From JAAYCI01 sp031548875 (lineage in GTDB: Bacteria > Bacillota > Clostridia > Oscillospirales > Ruminococcaceae), in assembly GCA_031548875.1 (NCBI GenBank), contig JAVBQQ010000022.1, positions 1-26,722 of the forward strand: a stretch of DNA of 26,722 bases, read 5' to 3'. Positions 10,603 through 18,047 of the stretch are shown piece by piece. Numbering within the stretch: position 1 is the stretch's first letter; the number at the start of each line of letters is the position of its first letter. The notes beneath the pieces were generated by a model. That model saw only the letters and a program-made list of their open reading frames with translations. It had not been told where the DNA came from and did not search any database. The position numbers were made by a program, and so were the translations under genes.

Positions 10603-11538
10603 TCAGCCTTGTTGTTTGGCGGTGTGCGCGGCGTCCGAACATTTCGTCTCCTGCTCCCGCATGTATTCCAGGAACTGCTGGGCGGCGGCGGGCAGGGGTT
10701 TGTCCCGCCGCCAGGCAAACACAAAGTGGAAGAAGGGCGAGTCGTCCAGCTCTATAAGCTTGCACCGGGAGGAGGGCATGCGCCGCTTCAACGCCTCGCG
10801 CAACCCCACGTAGGTGAGATTGTCGTTGTAGAGGATCTGCTCCATGGCGATGTTGGGGTTGGAGGTGGTGAACGCCACGCGCGGCTCGACGCCCGCGTCG
10901 TGGCAGGCCCGCATGCAAAGGTCATACAGCTGGGATTCCCGCCGGTTGAAGATGAGGTTCTGGTCTTCCAGGTCTTCGAAGGTAAGGAGATCCATCCGGG
11001 CGAGCGGGTTGTTGGGGGAGAGCATGACGATGAAGTCTTCCCGGCAGTGCGGCTGCGTTTTGTAATGGGCAGGGTCCAGGCTGATGTCGGAACAAAAGGC
11101 GAGGTCGCTGTAGCCGGACTGCAAAAGCAAAAGCAGGCGGTCCTCGTCCATCTCATCAAAGCTGAGGTGGATCTCCGGATGTTCCCGCATGAACTGGTTC
11201 AGCAGGGGCAGCATGCCGTAGTTAGCCACGGCGGGTACCACCAGCAGCTTTAGCTCCGATGCCTGCGGGGTCTCCCGGCTTTTGATCTCGTCCACGATCT
11301 GCATGGTTTGGTCGTATGCCTCCAGCAGCTTTGCAAAATGCTGCATCAGCATCTGCCCGGCGGACGAAACCGAAAAACGCTTGCCGTGGCGGTTGAGCAA
11401 CTGAAGGCCGAGTTCATGCTCTAGGGCGCTGATTTTTTTGGACAGGGTGGATTGGGACATGTGCAGGATCTCGGCGGACTCGGTGAAGCTGTTTGTGGTT
11501 ACCACCGTCCACAGGCACTTGAGCTGTTGAATCGTCAT
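10603..11538 (-). CDS. LysR family transcriptional regulator
   Basis: DNA-binding regulator of 311 aa. The N-terminal helix-turn-helix is clear: FTESAEILHMSQSTLSKKISALEHELGLQLL (about 17-47). The rest is a LysR effector-binding domain of normal length. The start ATG has GGAAGGGGGG upstream on the minus strand. It is divergent from the CoA-transferase/TRAP/reductase island, the usual arrangement of a LysR protein with its target operon, so it probably senses a pathway substrate or CoA intermediate and controls the 11.5-11.98 kb region. Target and inducer are inferred from position only. Confidence 0.93.
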   Translation of the reverse strand: MTIQQLKCLWTVVTTNSFTESAEILHMSQSTLSKKISALEHELGLQLLNRHGKRFSVSSAGQMLMQHFAKLLEAYDQTMQIVDEIKSRETPQASELKLLVVPAVANYGMLPLLNQFMREHPEIHLSFDEMDEDRLLLLLQSGYSDLAFCSDISLDPAHYKTQPHCREDFIVMLSPNNPLARMDLLTFEDLEDQNLIFNRRESQLYDLCMRACHDAGVEPRVAFTTSNPNIAMEQILYNDNLTYVGLREALKRRMPSSRCKLIELDDSPFFHFVFAWRRDKPLPAAAQQFLEYMREQETKCSDAAHTAKQQG

Positions 11539-11582
11539 AGTTGCCCCCCTTCCCAGACATGGATCTGCAGTTTACACTTTCT

Positions 11583-11612
11583 ATTATAGGCAGTCAATCG
11601 GAAAAGTGTCAA
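11583..11612 (-). promoter_or_regulatory. Near-consensus sigma70 promoter of lysR
   Basis: Read on the minus strand: TTGACA (11612-11607), an 18-bp spacer, and TATAAT (11588-11583). Both hexamers are perfect matches. RNA would start near 11576, about 38 nt before the lysR ATG. Such a strong core promoter for a LysR gene suggests that repression, possibly autorepression, sets its level. Confidence 0.8.
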
Positions 11613-11666
11613 CGGATTCTGGCGGGGCGAAAATTTCACAGTTGTGTATTTTTGTTGGGGCAATAC

Positions 11667-11687
11667 CGCGATTCGACATATTTCGCG
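11667..11687. promoter_or_regulatory. Interrupted inverted repeat, candidate LysR operator
   Basis: CGCGA and TCGCG flank an 11-bp AT-rich centre in the divergent control region. The symmetry and size fit a LysR-type binding box, but there is no direct evidence of binding. Confidence 0.35.
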
Positions 11688-11737
11688 ACAACATGCCGGT
11701 TACTGAAAGCAAGGTGGCGGCGTCCTTATTCCAAAAC

Positions 11738-11765
11738 CGAATCGATTGCCAATTTCGAATTGATT
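11738..11765. promoter_or_regulatory. Direct repeat CGAATYGATT, candidate activator site
   Basis: CGAATCGATT (11738-11747) recurs as CGAATTGATT (11756-11765) at an 18-bp period; the second copy overlaps the putative -35 element of the forward promoter. Same-face repeats next to -35 are a common layout for activator sites. Confidence 0.35.
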
Positions 11766-11788
11766 TTGTGCTAATTTGCTGATAATAT
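11760..11788 (+). promoter_or_regulatory. Candidate forward promoter of the catabolic island
   Basis: TTGATT (11760-11765), a 17-bp spacer and TAATAT (11783-11788), an imperfect sigma70 site as expected for an activator-dependent promoter. An alternative pair is TTGCCC (11789-11794), 16 bp, TATAAA (11811-11816). Either would give a leader of at least 150 nt that includes the palindrome and attenuator-like hairpin. Confidence 0.4.
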
Positions 11789-11842
11789 TTGCCCATAGAC
11801 AGAAATATCATATAAAAACACAAAGAAGATTCGGTAGAGATT

Positions 11843-11866
11843 CGGTCCGGCAGGCCTGCCGGACCG
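11843..11866 (+). repeat. Perfect 24-bp palindrome in the operon leader
   Basis: CGGTCCGGCAGG is followed directly by its exact reverse complement. As RNA it would fold into a very stable stem; as DNA it could be a dimer-binding site. No T-run follows. It lies between the forward promoter candidates and the first CoA-transferase gene. Confidence 0.6.
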
Positions 11867-11910
11867 TTGCAAACAATATGGAATGATTCCACCAAGAACG
11901 AACACCAGTT

Positions 11911-11940
11911 CCGGCAGCGCGCGTTGCCGGGGTTGTTTTT
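11911..11940 (+). terminator. Attenuator-like hairpin in the CoA-transferase leader
   Basis: An 8-bp stem, CCGGCAGC with GTTGCCGG (one G-U wobble), a 4-nt loop, then GGTTGTTTTT. It stands 20 nt before the ribosome site of the first structural gene, after the promoter candidates, so it would act as a conditional terminator and not as an operon end. Confidence 0.5.
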
Positions 11941-11976
11941 CGTGCGCTCACCACAAACAGGGAGGTGCGGCCGGGT

Positions 11977-12663
11977 ATGCGGAAGACGGTTTCGGCCGAG
12001 CAGGCGATCGACACCATCCAGTCCGGTATGACTGTGATGCTGGGCGGTTTTTTTTTCAGCGGCTCCCCCTTCCGGCTCATCCGCGAATGGACGGCCAGGG
12101 CGGGCGAACTGCGGGGGCTGACGCTTGTATCGAATGACGCGGCCAGCGAACTGCGGCGGCCGGACGCGCTAGGGAACGCCCTGGTGGCCAGCGGGATGTT
12201 CGAAAAATGCATTGCTTCGTATATCGGGCACAACGCCGCCGCCATGCGGTTGATCGAGCGCGGGGAGTTGGAGCTGGAAACGTTGCCCATGGGGACGCTG
12301 GCCGAGCGCATACGGTGCGGCGGCGCGGGCATTGGAGGGTTTTTGACGCCCACCGGCCTTGGGACCGTGGTGCAGGAGGGAAAAGAGATCGTGCGGGTGG
12401 ACGGGCGGGACTTTCTGCTTGAAAAACCTCTGCGCGCCGATGTGGCGCTGATTTACGGCGACAGCGCGGACGAGCACGGCAATGTTGTGCTGCGCGGGGT
12501 GGCGCGGAATTTCAACACGGTGATGGCCACCGCCGCCGACCGCGTCATCGTGGAAACGCCCCGGCTTGTGCGCGTGGGAGAGCTGGACCCGGACAGCGTG
12601 AGCATCCCCGCCCCATACATCGACCAGATCGTGGTGAGCGAGGGGAGAGATTATCTGCTATGA
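11977..12663 (+). CDS. CoA-transferase family I, subunit A (AtoD-like)
   Basis: Alpha subunit of a two-chain 3-oxoacid/acyl-CoA:CoA-transferase, 228 aa. The N-terminus SAEQAIDTIQSGMTVMLGGFFFSG and the block GIGGFLTPTGLGTVVQEGKEIVRVDGRDFLLEKPLRAD-type region are standard for AtoD/SCOT alpha chains, as is DEHGNVVLRGVARNFNTVMATAADRVIVE. The ATG at 11977 is preferred because GGGAGGTG precedes it by about 9 nt; a GTG at 11965 lies inside that ribosome site. It would move CoA from a donor such as acetyl-CoA to an imported acid. It is the first gene of the island, and its stop overlaps the next start by 4 nt. Confidence 0.92.
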   Translation: MRKTVSAEQAIDTIQSGMTVMLGGFFFSGSPFRLIREWTARAGELRGLTLVSNDAASELRRPDALGNALVASGMFEKCIASYIGHNAAAMRLIERGELELETLPMGTLAERIRCGGAGIGGFLTPTGLGTVVQEGKEIVRVDGRDFLLEKPLRADVALIYGDSADEHGNVVLRGVARNFNTVMATAADRVIVETPRLVRVGELDPDSVSIPAPYIDQIVVSEGRDYLL

Positions 12664-13361
12664 CGAACCGGGAACGCATTGCGCGAAAGATAGCGCAGGA
12701 CGTGGCGGACGGGGAGTTCATCAACCTCGGCCACGGCATCCCTTATTGGGTGGGCGCGCACATCGACCCCGCGCGCACGGTCTTCATCCAGAACGAGGCG
12801 GGCGTTGTCTGCCTGGGGTGCGGCACGCCGGCGCCGGCGGGAGAATACAGCCTGCGGGACTCGACGAACGCGTATGTGGGCGCGCTGCCAGGCGCTGCGT
12901 TTTTCGATTCGGCGTTCTCGTTTGGCATGATACGCGGGGGGCATCTGGACAGGACAGTGCTGGGCGCCCTGCAGGTGGACCAGCAGGGCAATATCGCAAA
13001 CTGGATGGTGCCCGGCATGCCGCCCACCGGCATTGGCGGTGCGATGGACCTGTGCGTGGGGTGCCCCAACGTGCACATCGCCATGGAAAGCACCACGAGG
13101 GACGGCGGGCTGCGCATCCTGAAAAAATGCAGCTATCCGTTGACGGCGGTGGCCGCGGCCACAAAGGTGTACACCGAGTTTGGCGTCCTGGCCCTGGCGC
13201 CGGGAGAGGGGTTCACCCTTACGGAGATATTCCCCGACTACACCGTGGAGGAGATACGAAAGAAGATGGAACCCGATTTTCGCGTAGCAAAAGGTCTTTC
13301 CACAATTGAACTGGGAACACGACCGATACAGGCACATCCACAGAAAGGAAGAGAAAAATGA
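12660..13361 (+). CDS. CoA-transferase family I, subunit B (AtoA-like)
   Basis: Beta subunit, 233 aa, carrying the catalytic glutamate. Glu46 in FIQNEAGVVCLG sits where AtoA/SCOT beta chains have the SENG motif, so the covalent glutamyl-CoA chemistry is likely kept. GHGIPYWV and the GGHLDRTVLGALQVDQQGNIANW and GIGGAMDLCVG stretches are typical of the family. It overlaps both neighbours by ATGA, so the A and B subunits and the amidohydrolase are translationally coupled. The acyl substrate is not identifiable. The enzyme is distinct from the single-chain CoA-transferase at the end of the island. Confidence 0.92.
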   Translation: MTNRERIARKIAQDVADGEFINLGHGIPYWVGAHIDPARTVFIQNEAGVVCLGCGTPAPAGEYSLRDSTNAYVGALPGAAFFDSAFSFGMIRGGHLDRTVLGALQVDQQGNIANWMVPGMPPTGIGGAMDLCVGCPNVHIAMESTTRDGGLRILKKCSYPLTAVAAATKVYTEFGVLALAPGEGFTLTEIFPDYTVEEIRKKMEPDFRVAKGLSTIELGTRPIQAHPQKGREK

Positions 13362-14449
13362 GAAAGTCCGCCCGTTTCGTCATCGACACCCACGTACATT
13401 CCCAGCGGCATGCCGCCGGAAAGAAAGCGACCGAGCGCACCAAGGCCCAGGGCAAGGAGACGACCGACTACACAGACCTGGAAAACGAGATGGGGCGCCT
13501 GCACACCTACGACAACTCCCCCCGGCTGCTGTATGATATGGATTGTTATGGCGTGGACATGAGCATCCTGAGCTGCGCCTTTGGCATGAGCAACGAGCTG
13601 AATGTGGAGATGATGAAGAAACATCCGGACAAGTTCCGCTGCATGGCCTCGGCGAAAAAGACTGTGGACGACGCCTTTGTTACCGGGGAGTGGTCGGTAG
13701 AAGCGGCCTGCCAGGAGCTGGACGAGCTGCTGGCCACCGGCGATTATGTGGCGATCGGCGAGGGACCTCCCAGCCGCCCGGAAGGCGGGTATGACGTGCT
13801 GCGGCGCAAGACCTACAACCAGCTGGAGCGCATGGAAGAACTGCGGCAAGCCATGGATGTGGGCCGCAAGTGGGATGTTCCGGTGACGATACACACGGGC
13901 GGCCCGGGCGGCTACCCCATCACCCACACCCGCTGGCCGGAAAACTGGAACCCCTACTGGACCTTCGACCTGGCCGCGGAGTATCCGGACGTGCCCATCA
14001 TCTTCGCCCATGGCGGCATGCAGGGCGGCTACATGGAAAACCTTGTGGACGAATGCATCCTCGTGGCATCCAACTTCAACAACGTCTACCTGGAAACCGG
14101 CCTGTACTGGACCGACCTGTACTACAAGGCGCTGGCCTACCCGAACGTGGGGCCCGAAAAGCTGATCTGGGGGACGGACTGGGGCGCCTCGATCCCCACC
14201 CAGACGCGGATTGGCCAGAAGCCGCAGTCGTTCGGCATGCAGGTGCATAAGGACGGCATCATCCGCCACCAGTGCGATGTGATGGGCTGGAGCCTGAAGC
14301 AGGTGGACCGGTTGGATATCTCGCAGGACGACGTGAATCTGATTCTGGGCGGCAACGCCCTCGACCTGTTCAAGATCGACTTCCCGCACACCCGCATGTT
14401 CCGCGGCCTTGAACATATCGGCCGGGAAAAAGGCAAGGACAAGCCATGA
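13358..14449 (+). CDS. Amidohydrolase_2 family metal-dependent hydrolase/decarboxylase
   Basis: TIM-barrel metalloenzyme of 363 aa in the ACMSD-like amidohydrolase_2 group. Metal ligands are visible: His12 and His14 in DTHVH, His179 in VTIHTGG, His218 in IIFAHGG, and Asp274 in WGTDWG. Members include aminocarboxymuconate-semialdehyde decarboxylase, aromatic acid decarboxylases and ring-cleavage hydrolases. Either hydrolysis or decarboxylation of an aromatic or cyclic acid would fit the context. The ATG overlaps the CoA-transferase B stop by 4 nt, tying it to CoA-ester metabolism. It is not exported, having no signal peptide. The exact reaction cannot be assigned. Confidence 0.9.
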   Translation: MRKSARFVIDTHVHSQRHAAGKKATERTKAQGKETTDYTDLENEMGRLHTYDNSPRLLYDMDCYGVDMSILSCAFGMSNELNVEMMKKHPDKFRCMASAKKTVDDAFVTGEWSVEAACQELDELLATGDYVAIGEGPPSRPEGGYDVLRRKTYNQLERMEELRQAMDVGRKWDVPVTIHTGGPGGYPITHTRWPENWNPYWTFDLAAEYPDVPIIFAHGGMQGGYMENLVDECILVASNFNNVYLETGLYWTDLYYKALAYPNVGPEKLIWGTDWGASIPTQTRIGQKPQSFGMQVHKDGIIRHQCDVMGWSLKQVDRLDISQDDVNLILGGNALDLFKIDFPHTRMFRGLEHIGREKGKDKP

Positions 14450-14492
14450 CGCGCACGTGAACGGGGCAGTGATAGTAACAGGAGGGCAGCTT

Positions 14493-14996
14493 ATGAAATA
14501 TCCAAATTTTTTGCGTGTCTTCAACCAGGTGCTGGGACGGGCGGCGGGCGTCATGGTTTTTGCCATCGGCATCCTGTCTGTGTTTGAGGCTGTTATGCGC
14601 GCCTTTTTCGCATCGCCTACCTCGTGGTCGGTGGACGTATGCTCGTACCTGCTGATCTGGGCCGTTTTCCTGGCGTCGCCCTACGCGTTCCAGGAGAAAG
14701 GGCACGTGGCCGTGGACCTGCTGCGTGACGCGGTGGAAAAACGCTGGGGGCAGACGCCCCGCCGGGTGATGTCCATCATCGGGTACGTCATCTCGCTCGT
14801 GCTCATCATCTTCCTTCTGCGGGCGGGGATCATCCTGGCAAAGGCCGCCATCGACACAAACCAGCTCACCTATGCAAACGCCCAGATCCCCGCCATTATT
14901 CTATGGGCGGCCATTGTGTTTGGTTCCATCATGATGGTCATTACTCTCGTCTTTATCCTTCTGGACCTGTTTACAAAGGATGAAAAATACCTGTAA
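14493..14996 (+). CDS. TRAP transporter small permease (DctQ-like)
   Basis: Four-helix membrane protein of 167 aa. The DctQ signature is present: RVFNQVLGRAAGVMVFAIG helix, then TSWSVDVCSYLLIWAVFLASPYAFQEKGHVAVDLL. The ATG at 14493 follows AGGAGGGC closely; the frame stays open upstream into the previous gene, but that part is shadow sequence. It joins the large permease and binding protein as an ion-gradient-driven importer of organic acids. The substrate is unknown. Confidence 0.92.
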   Translation: MKYPNFLRVFNQVLGRAAGVMVFAIGILSVFEAVMRAFFASPTSWSVDVCSYLLIWAVFLASPYAFQEKGHVAVDLLRDAVEKRWGQTPRRVMSIIGYVISLVLIIFLLRAGIILAKAAIDTNQLTYANAQIPAIILWAAIVFGSIMMVITLVFILLDLFTKDEKYL

Positions 14997-15046
14997 AACA
15001 CGGGTACCGTCAATCGCACATCAGCAAGGAATGGGGGAGTCAGCCA

Positions 15047-16408
15047 ATGTCATCCATGGCAGTATTGGCCATTATCATAATCACAGTCTTGCTTGTTTCG
15101 CTCTTTATGGGTTCGCCGGTATCCATGGCGCTGGGCTTTACAGGGCTGGTCGTCATGCTTATCTTTATGGAACCATCCCACCTTACCCGGTTCGGCGCCA
15201 CGGCGTTTTCTCAAGGGACCAGCACAAACCAGATGATAGCGCCACTGTTTATCATCATGGCGGAATTTTTGGCCCAGGGCGGCGTGGCCGCCGATATATA
15301 TGACTTTTTGAACAAGGTGATGAAGCGTTTTCGTGGCGGCCTTGCCCTCAGCACCACGCTGGCCTGCACGGTTTTTGCGGCGCTGTGCGGTTCTTCGCCC
15401 GCCACGGCGGCGTCCATCGGGCGCATCTCCATCAGCCAGATGACCAAGCGGGGCTATGCGCCGTCGTTTGCCGTGGGCACGGTGGCCGCGGGCGGCACGC
15501 TGGGCATCATGATACCGCCCAGCCTCACTTTCGTATTGTACGGCATTATCACCGAAACATCCATCGCAAAGCTTTTGATGGCCGGCCTGCTGCCCGGCCT
15601 GATGCTCAGCGCGCTCTTCTGCATCTCCATCATCGTTCGGGTGCGCCTGAACCCCGCCCTTGCCGGCATTGGTGTAGACGTGCCGGACGACGCGCTGCAA
15701 CAGGCCATCGACGCGACCCGCAAAAAGCCCCAGATTGGCGACGACGCCTTTGAACTGAGCTGGAGAGAGGGCATTGTGAACGCGGTGCCCGCACTGATAT
15801 TGATCGTAGTGGTGCTGGGCGCCATGTACACCGGCATCACCACCCCCACCGAAGCCGCGGGCCTTGGCGCTGTGGGCGCGTTCCTCATCGTTGTGCTCAA
15901 GCGCAAGCTGACCTTGAAGTTCCTAAAGGACGCCTTCCAGGGAACCGCCCGCACCACGGCGATGCTGCTGTTCATGACCATCATGGGTCTGGTGCTCAGC
16001 TATGTGGTCAGTTATCTGGGCATTGCGCAGAGACTGGCCAAGGTCATTGTGGGTACCGGTCTCAACCCCTGGATCGTGATGGTCCTCCTGTTCGTCCTCT
16101 GGTTCGTCCTGGGCTGTTTGATGGACCCCGGCAGCATGGTCATCCTCACCATCCCGTTTATCTACCCCGCCCTGCTGGAGATGGGCTTCGACCCGATATG
16201 GATCGGCGTCGTTTCCACACTCTGTGTGGAGATCGGCATGATCACCCCGCCCGTCGGTCTCAACCTGTTTATCCTGCGCGGCGTCTCAGACGTGAAGATG
16301 TCCGATATCATAAAAGGGGCGCTGCCCTATGTCGTTGTGCTCATCATCGGGCTTGTGATCCTCTGCGTTTTCCCGCAGATCAGCCTGTTCCTGCCCTCCC
16401 GCATGTGA
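15047..16408 (+). CDS. TRAP transporter large permease (DctM-like)
   Basis: Polytopic membrane protein of 453 aa with about a dozen hydrophobic segments, the transport channel of the TRAP system. Family features include GSPVSMALGFTGLVVMLIF near the N-terminus, FAALCGSSPATAASIG, GTLGIMIPPSLTFVLYGIITETSIAKLLMAG-type region and TPPVGLNLFILRGVS near the C-terminus. The ATG follows GGGGGAG by about 8 nt. TRAP systems use Na+ or H+ gradients to import carboxylates, including aromatic acids. The gene order Q-M-P is standard. Confidence 0.94.
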   Translation: MSSMAVLAIIIITVLLVSLFMGSPVSMALGFTGLVVMLIFMEPSHLTRFGATAFSQGTSTNQMIAPLFIIMAEFLAQGGVAADIYDFLNKVMKRFRGGLALSTTLACTVFAALCGSSPATAASIGRISISQMTKRGYAPSFAVGTVAAGGTLGIMIPPSLTFVLYGIITETSIAKLLMAGLLPGLMLSALFCISIIVRVRLNPALAGIGVDVPDDALQQAIDATRKKPQIGDDAFELSWREGIVNAVPALILIVVVLGAMYTGITTPTEAAGLGAVGAFLIVVLKRKLTLKFLKDAFQGTARTTAMLLFMTIMGLVLSYVVSYLGIAQRLAKVIVGTGLNPWIVMVLLFVLWFVLGCLMDPGSMVILTIPFIYPALLEMGFDPIWIGVVSTLCVEIGMITPPVGLNLFILRGVSDVKMSDIIKGALPYVVVLIIGLVILCVFPQISLFLPSRM

Positions 16409-16463
16409 CCCCCATGTTGTCCGCGTACCACCATATAGATACGAGAAGAAGGAGAGGAAAAAA

Positions 16464-17606
16464 GTGAAAAACCTGAAAAAAGTGCTTGCATTGGGATTGG
16501 CCTTCTGCCTGGCGGCAGCAATGATGGCCGCCTGTTCCGGCAACGGCGGGGGCAACGGCGGCAGCGCCGCCTCCACAGCGCCCCCGGCGTCTACGGCGTC
16601 CGGCGGCGGCAGCGATTCGGCGGCGCCCGCGGCTGCGGGCGATGTCGTGGAGCTCAAGCTTGCGTATCCCCAGCCGGCAACCAGCCCCACCGGCCGCTCG
16701 TATGACTTCTTTGCCGAGGCAGTGGGCGAGGAGAGCGGCGGCACCGTGCTTGTGACTACCTATCCCGCGGCCAGCCTGGTGAACGACACCGAGACGCTGG
16801 AAGCGCTGCAGAGCGGAGCGGTGGACATTGCCCACGCGGCCACGCCCTATTTCTCGCCCACCATCAAGGAGCTTTCGCCCCTGGAGGTGCCCGGGCTGTT
16901 CCGCTCCGACCGGTACATGGAATACGCCTACGCGCTTACCGAAACCATTGATGAGATCTGCCAGCCCTACGGCATCCGCCACGTCTTCCCGGTGGCCGGC
17001 GGCACCATGTCATTCATCAGCGGTTCCAAGGCCGTCAAATCGCCGGCCGACCTGCAGGGCATGAACGTGCGTGCCTCCGGCAAGTGGGTGGGTGAAGCCG
17101 TTAAGCTTTGGGGCGGCGCGCCCGTCACCATCGCCCTGGGCGACATCTCCACGGCGCTGGAGCGCAAGACTGTCGACGCGGTCTTTACGGGCGGCGTTAC
17201 GGTGGTGGGCCCCTTCAAGCTGTACGAGATGGTGGATTACGTGACCTACAACACGATGCAGGAAGTGTACGGCGGCATGTTCATGAACGCGGACGCCTGG
17301 GACAAGCTTTCCCCTGAACAGCAGGAAGCCTTCAACCGCGCCGTCGACCGCTTCGCCGTTTATAGCGAAGAGCAGATGGCCGCCGACAGCGATACCTTTA
17401 TCCAGGCGTACAAGGACCAGGGCGTCGATTTCTACGAGCTGAGCGAGGACGAGAACAAGGCGTTCACCGACATCTCGATGACCCTGCTGGACACCGACGA
17501 GATGAAGCAGCTGGCGGGGGACCTGGGCCAGAAGCTGATTGACAAATGCGCCGACCTGCGCGCCGGCTACGACCAGCCCTACGTGCCGTTTGAGAAACCG
17601 GCATAA
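16464..17606 (+). CDS. TRAP transporter substrate-binding lipoprotein (DctP-like)
   Basis: Extracytoplasmic receptor of 380 aa from a GTG preceded by GAAGGAGAGG. The signal peptide ends in a lipobox (MAAC, Cys24), followed by a Gly/Ser/Ala-rich tether of about 45 residues. The DctP domain starts at VVELKLAYPQP. The segment NVRASGKWVGEAVKLWGGAPVTIALGDISTALERKTVDA-type region (about 195-235) includes the Arg that contacts the substrate carboxylate in known DctP proteins. Membrane anchoring is usual for TRAP receptors in Gram-positive bacteria. It ends the first half of the island and is followed by a terminator. Confidence 0.93.
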   Translation: MKNLKKVLALGLAFCLAAAMMAACSGNGGGNGGSAASTAPPASTASGGGSDSAAPAAAGDVVELKLAYPQPATSPTGRSYDFFAEAVGEESGGTVLVTTYPAASLVNDTETLEALQSGAVDIAHAATPYFSPTIKELSPLEVPGLFRSDRYMEYAYALTETIDEICQPYGIRHVFPVAGGTMSFISGSKAVKSPADLQGMNVRASGKWVGEAVKLWGGAPVTIALGDISTALERKTVDAVFTGGVTVVGPFKLYEMVDYVTYNTMQEVYGGMFMNADAWDKLSPEQQEAFNRAVDRFAVYSEEQMAADSDTFIQAYKDQGVDFYELSEDENKAFTDISMTLLDTDEMKQLAGDLGQKLIDKCADLRAGYDQPYVPFEKPA

Positions 17607-17633
17607 CCTGTTCCATACGACCCAACAGGTGCG

Positions 17634-17679
17634 GGGCGCCATGCAGGCGGATACAGATCGTCGGCATGGCGCCCTTTTT
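17634..17679 (+). terminator. Intrinsic terminator after the TRAP genes
   Basis: A perfect 11-bp stem (GGGCGCCATGC, 17634-17644, with its complement at 17664-17674) and a 19-nt loop, followed by TTTTT. It may end or partly reduce transcription before the reductase half of the island. I see no convincing promoter in the next 100 bp, so read-through may supply the downstream genes. Confidence 0.8.
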
Positions 17680-17780
17680 CTTGAAAGAAAAGACGGGTGG
17701 TGGCGAGCGGACAACGTCGCTGCAGCCATGCCCACCGACCACCGAAGCACTAGTGGTTTGACGGACGGGAGGAAACGAAG

Positions 17781-17942
17781 ATGGACAGGGAGACCGACGT
17801 GCGGCAGGGCCCGTATTACGAGACGTTTGACGCGTTTTTGCAGGCGCGTCCGGAGATAGACCCCGCGTGGCGCGGGATGATGGAACCGGTATTTGAAAAA
17901 GCGGAAACGGACATGATGTCGTTTCTCCTGGGATTGTTTTAA
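17781..17942 (+). CDS. 53-aa hypothetical protein upstream of the URO-D-fold gene
   Basis: A short frame, MDRETDVRQGPYYETFDAFL to the C-terminus MMSFLLGLF, starting at an ATG with GGGAGG about 7 nt upstream. It is acidic, without Cys or a clear membrane segment, and probably helical. It lies between the TRAP terminator and the URO-D-fold gene; a possible GTG start of the latter is only 15 nt beyond its stop. I recognise no family. A good ribosome site and tight placement support a real gene. It could be a small subunit, or the detached start of a larger ancestral protein. Confidence 0.6.
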   Translation: MDRETDVRQGPYYETFDAFLQARPEIDPAWRGMMEPVFEKAETDMMSFLLGLF

Positions 17943-18047
17943 GGGAGCGCGGGCTGCGTGAAAAGCGCCGGGTATTTGGGCGAAAGCGCAAGGCCTGCGG
18001 CGAGCGGAATCGATTGGCGGTTACCGGAAAGAAAGGGGGGGCTGGCC

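Noticed and set aside
10444..11253. 269-codon plus-strand frame opposite lysR
   Set aside because: Overlaps the terminator and a clear LysR gene; no domain signature.
11541..11774. 77-codon plus-strand frame in the divergent control region
   Set aside because: No ribosome site; it crosses the lysR promoter and repeat elements, which explain the sequence better.
17539..17859. 106-codon frame across the TRAP terminator
   Set aside because: Begins inside the DctP gene, runs through a terminator hairpin and has no ribosome site.
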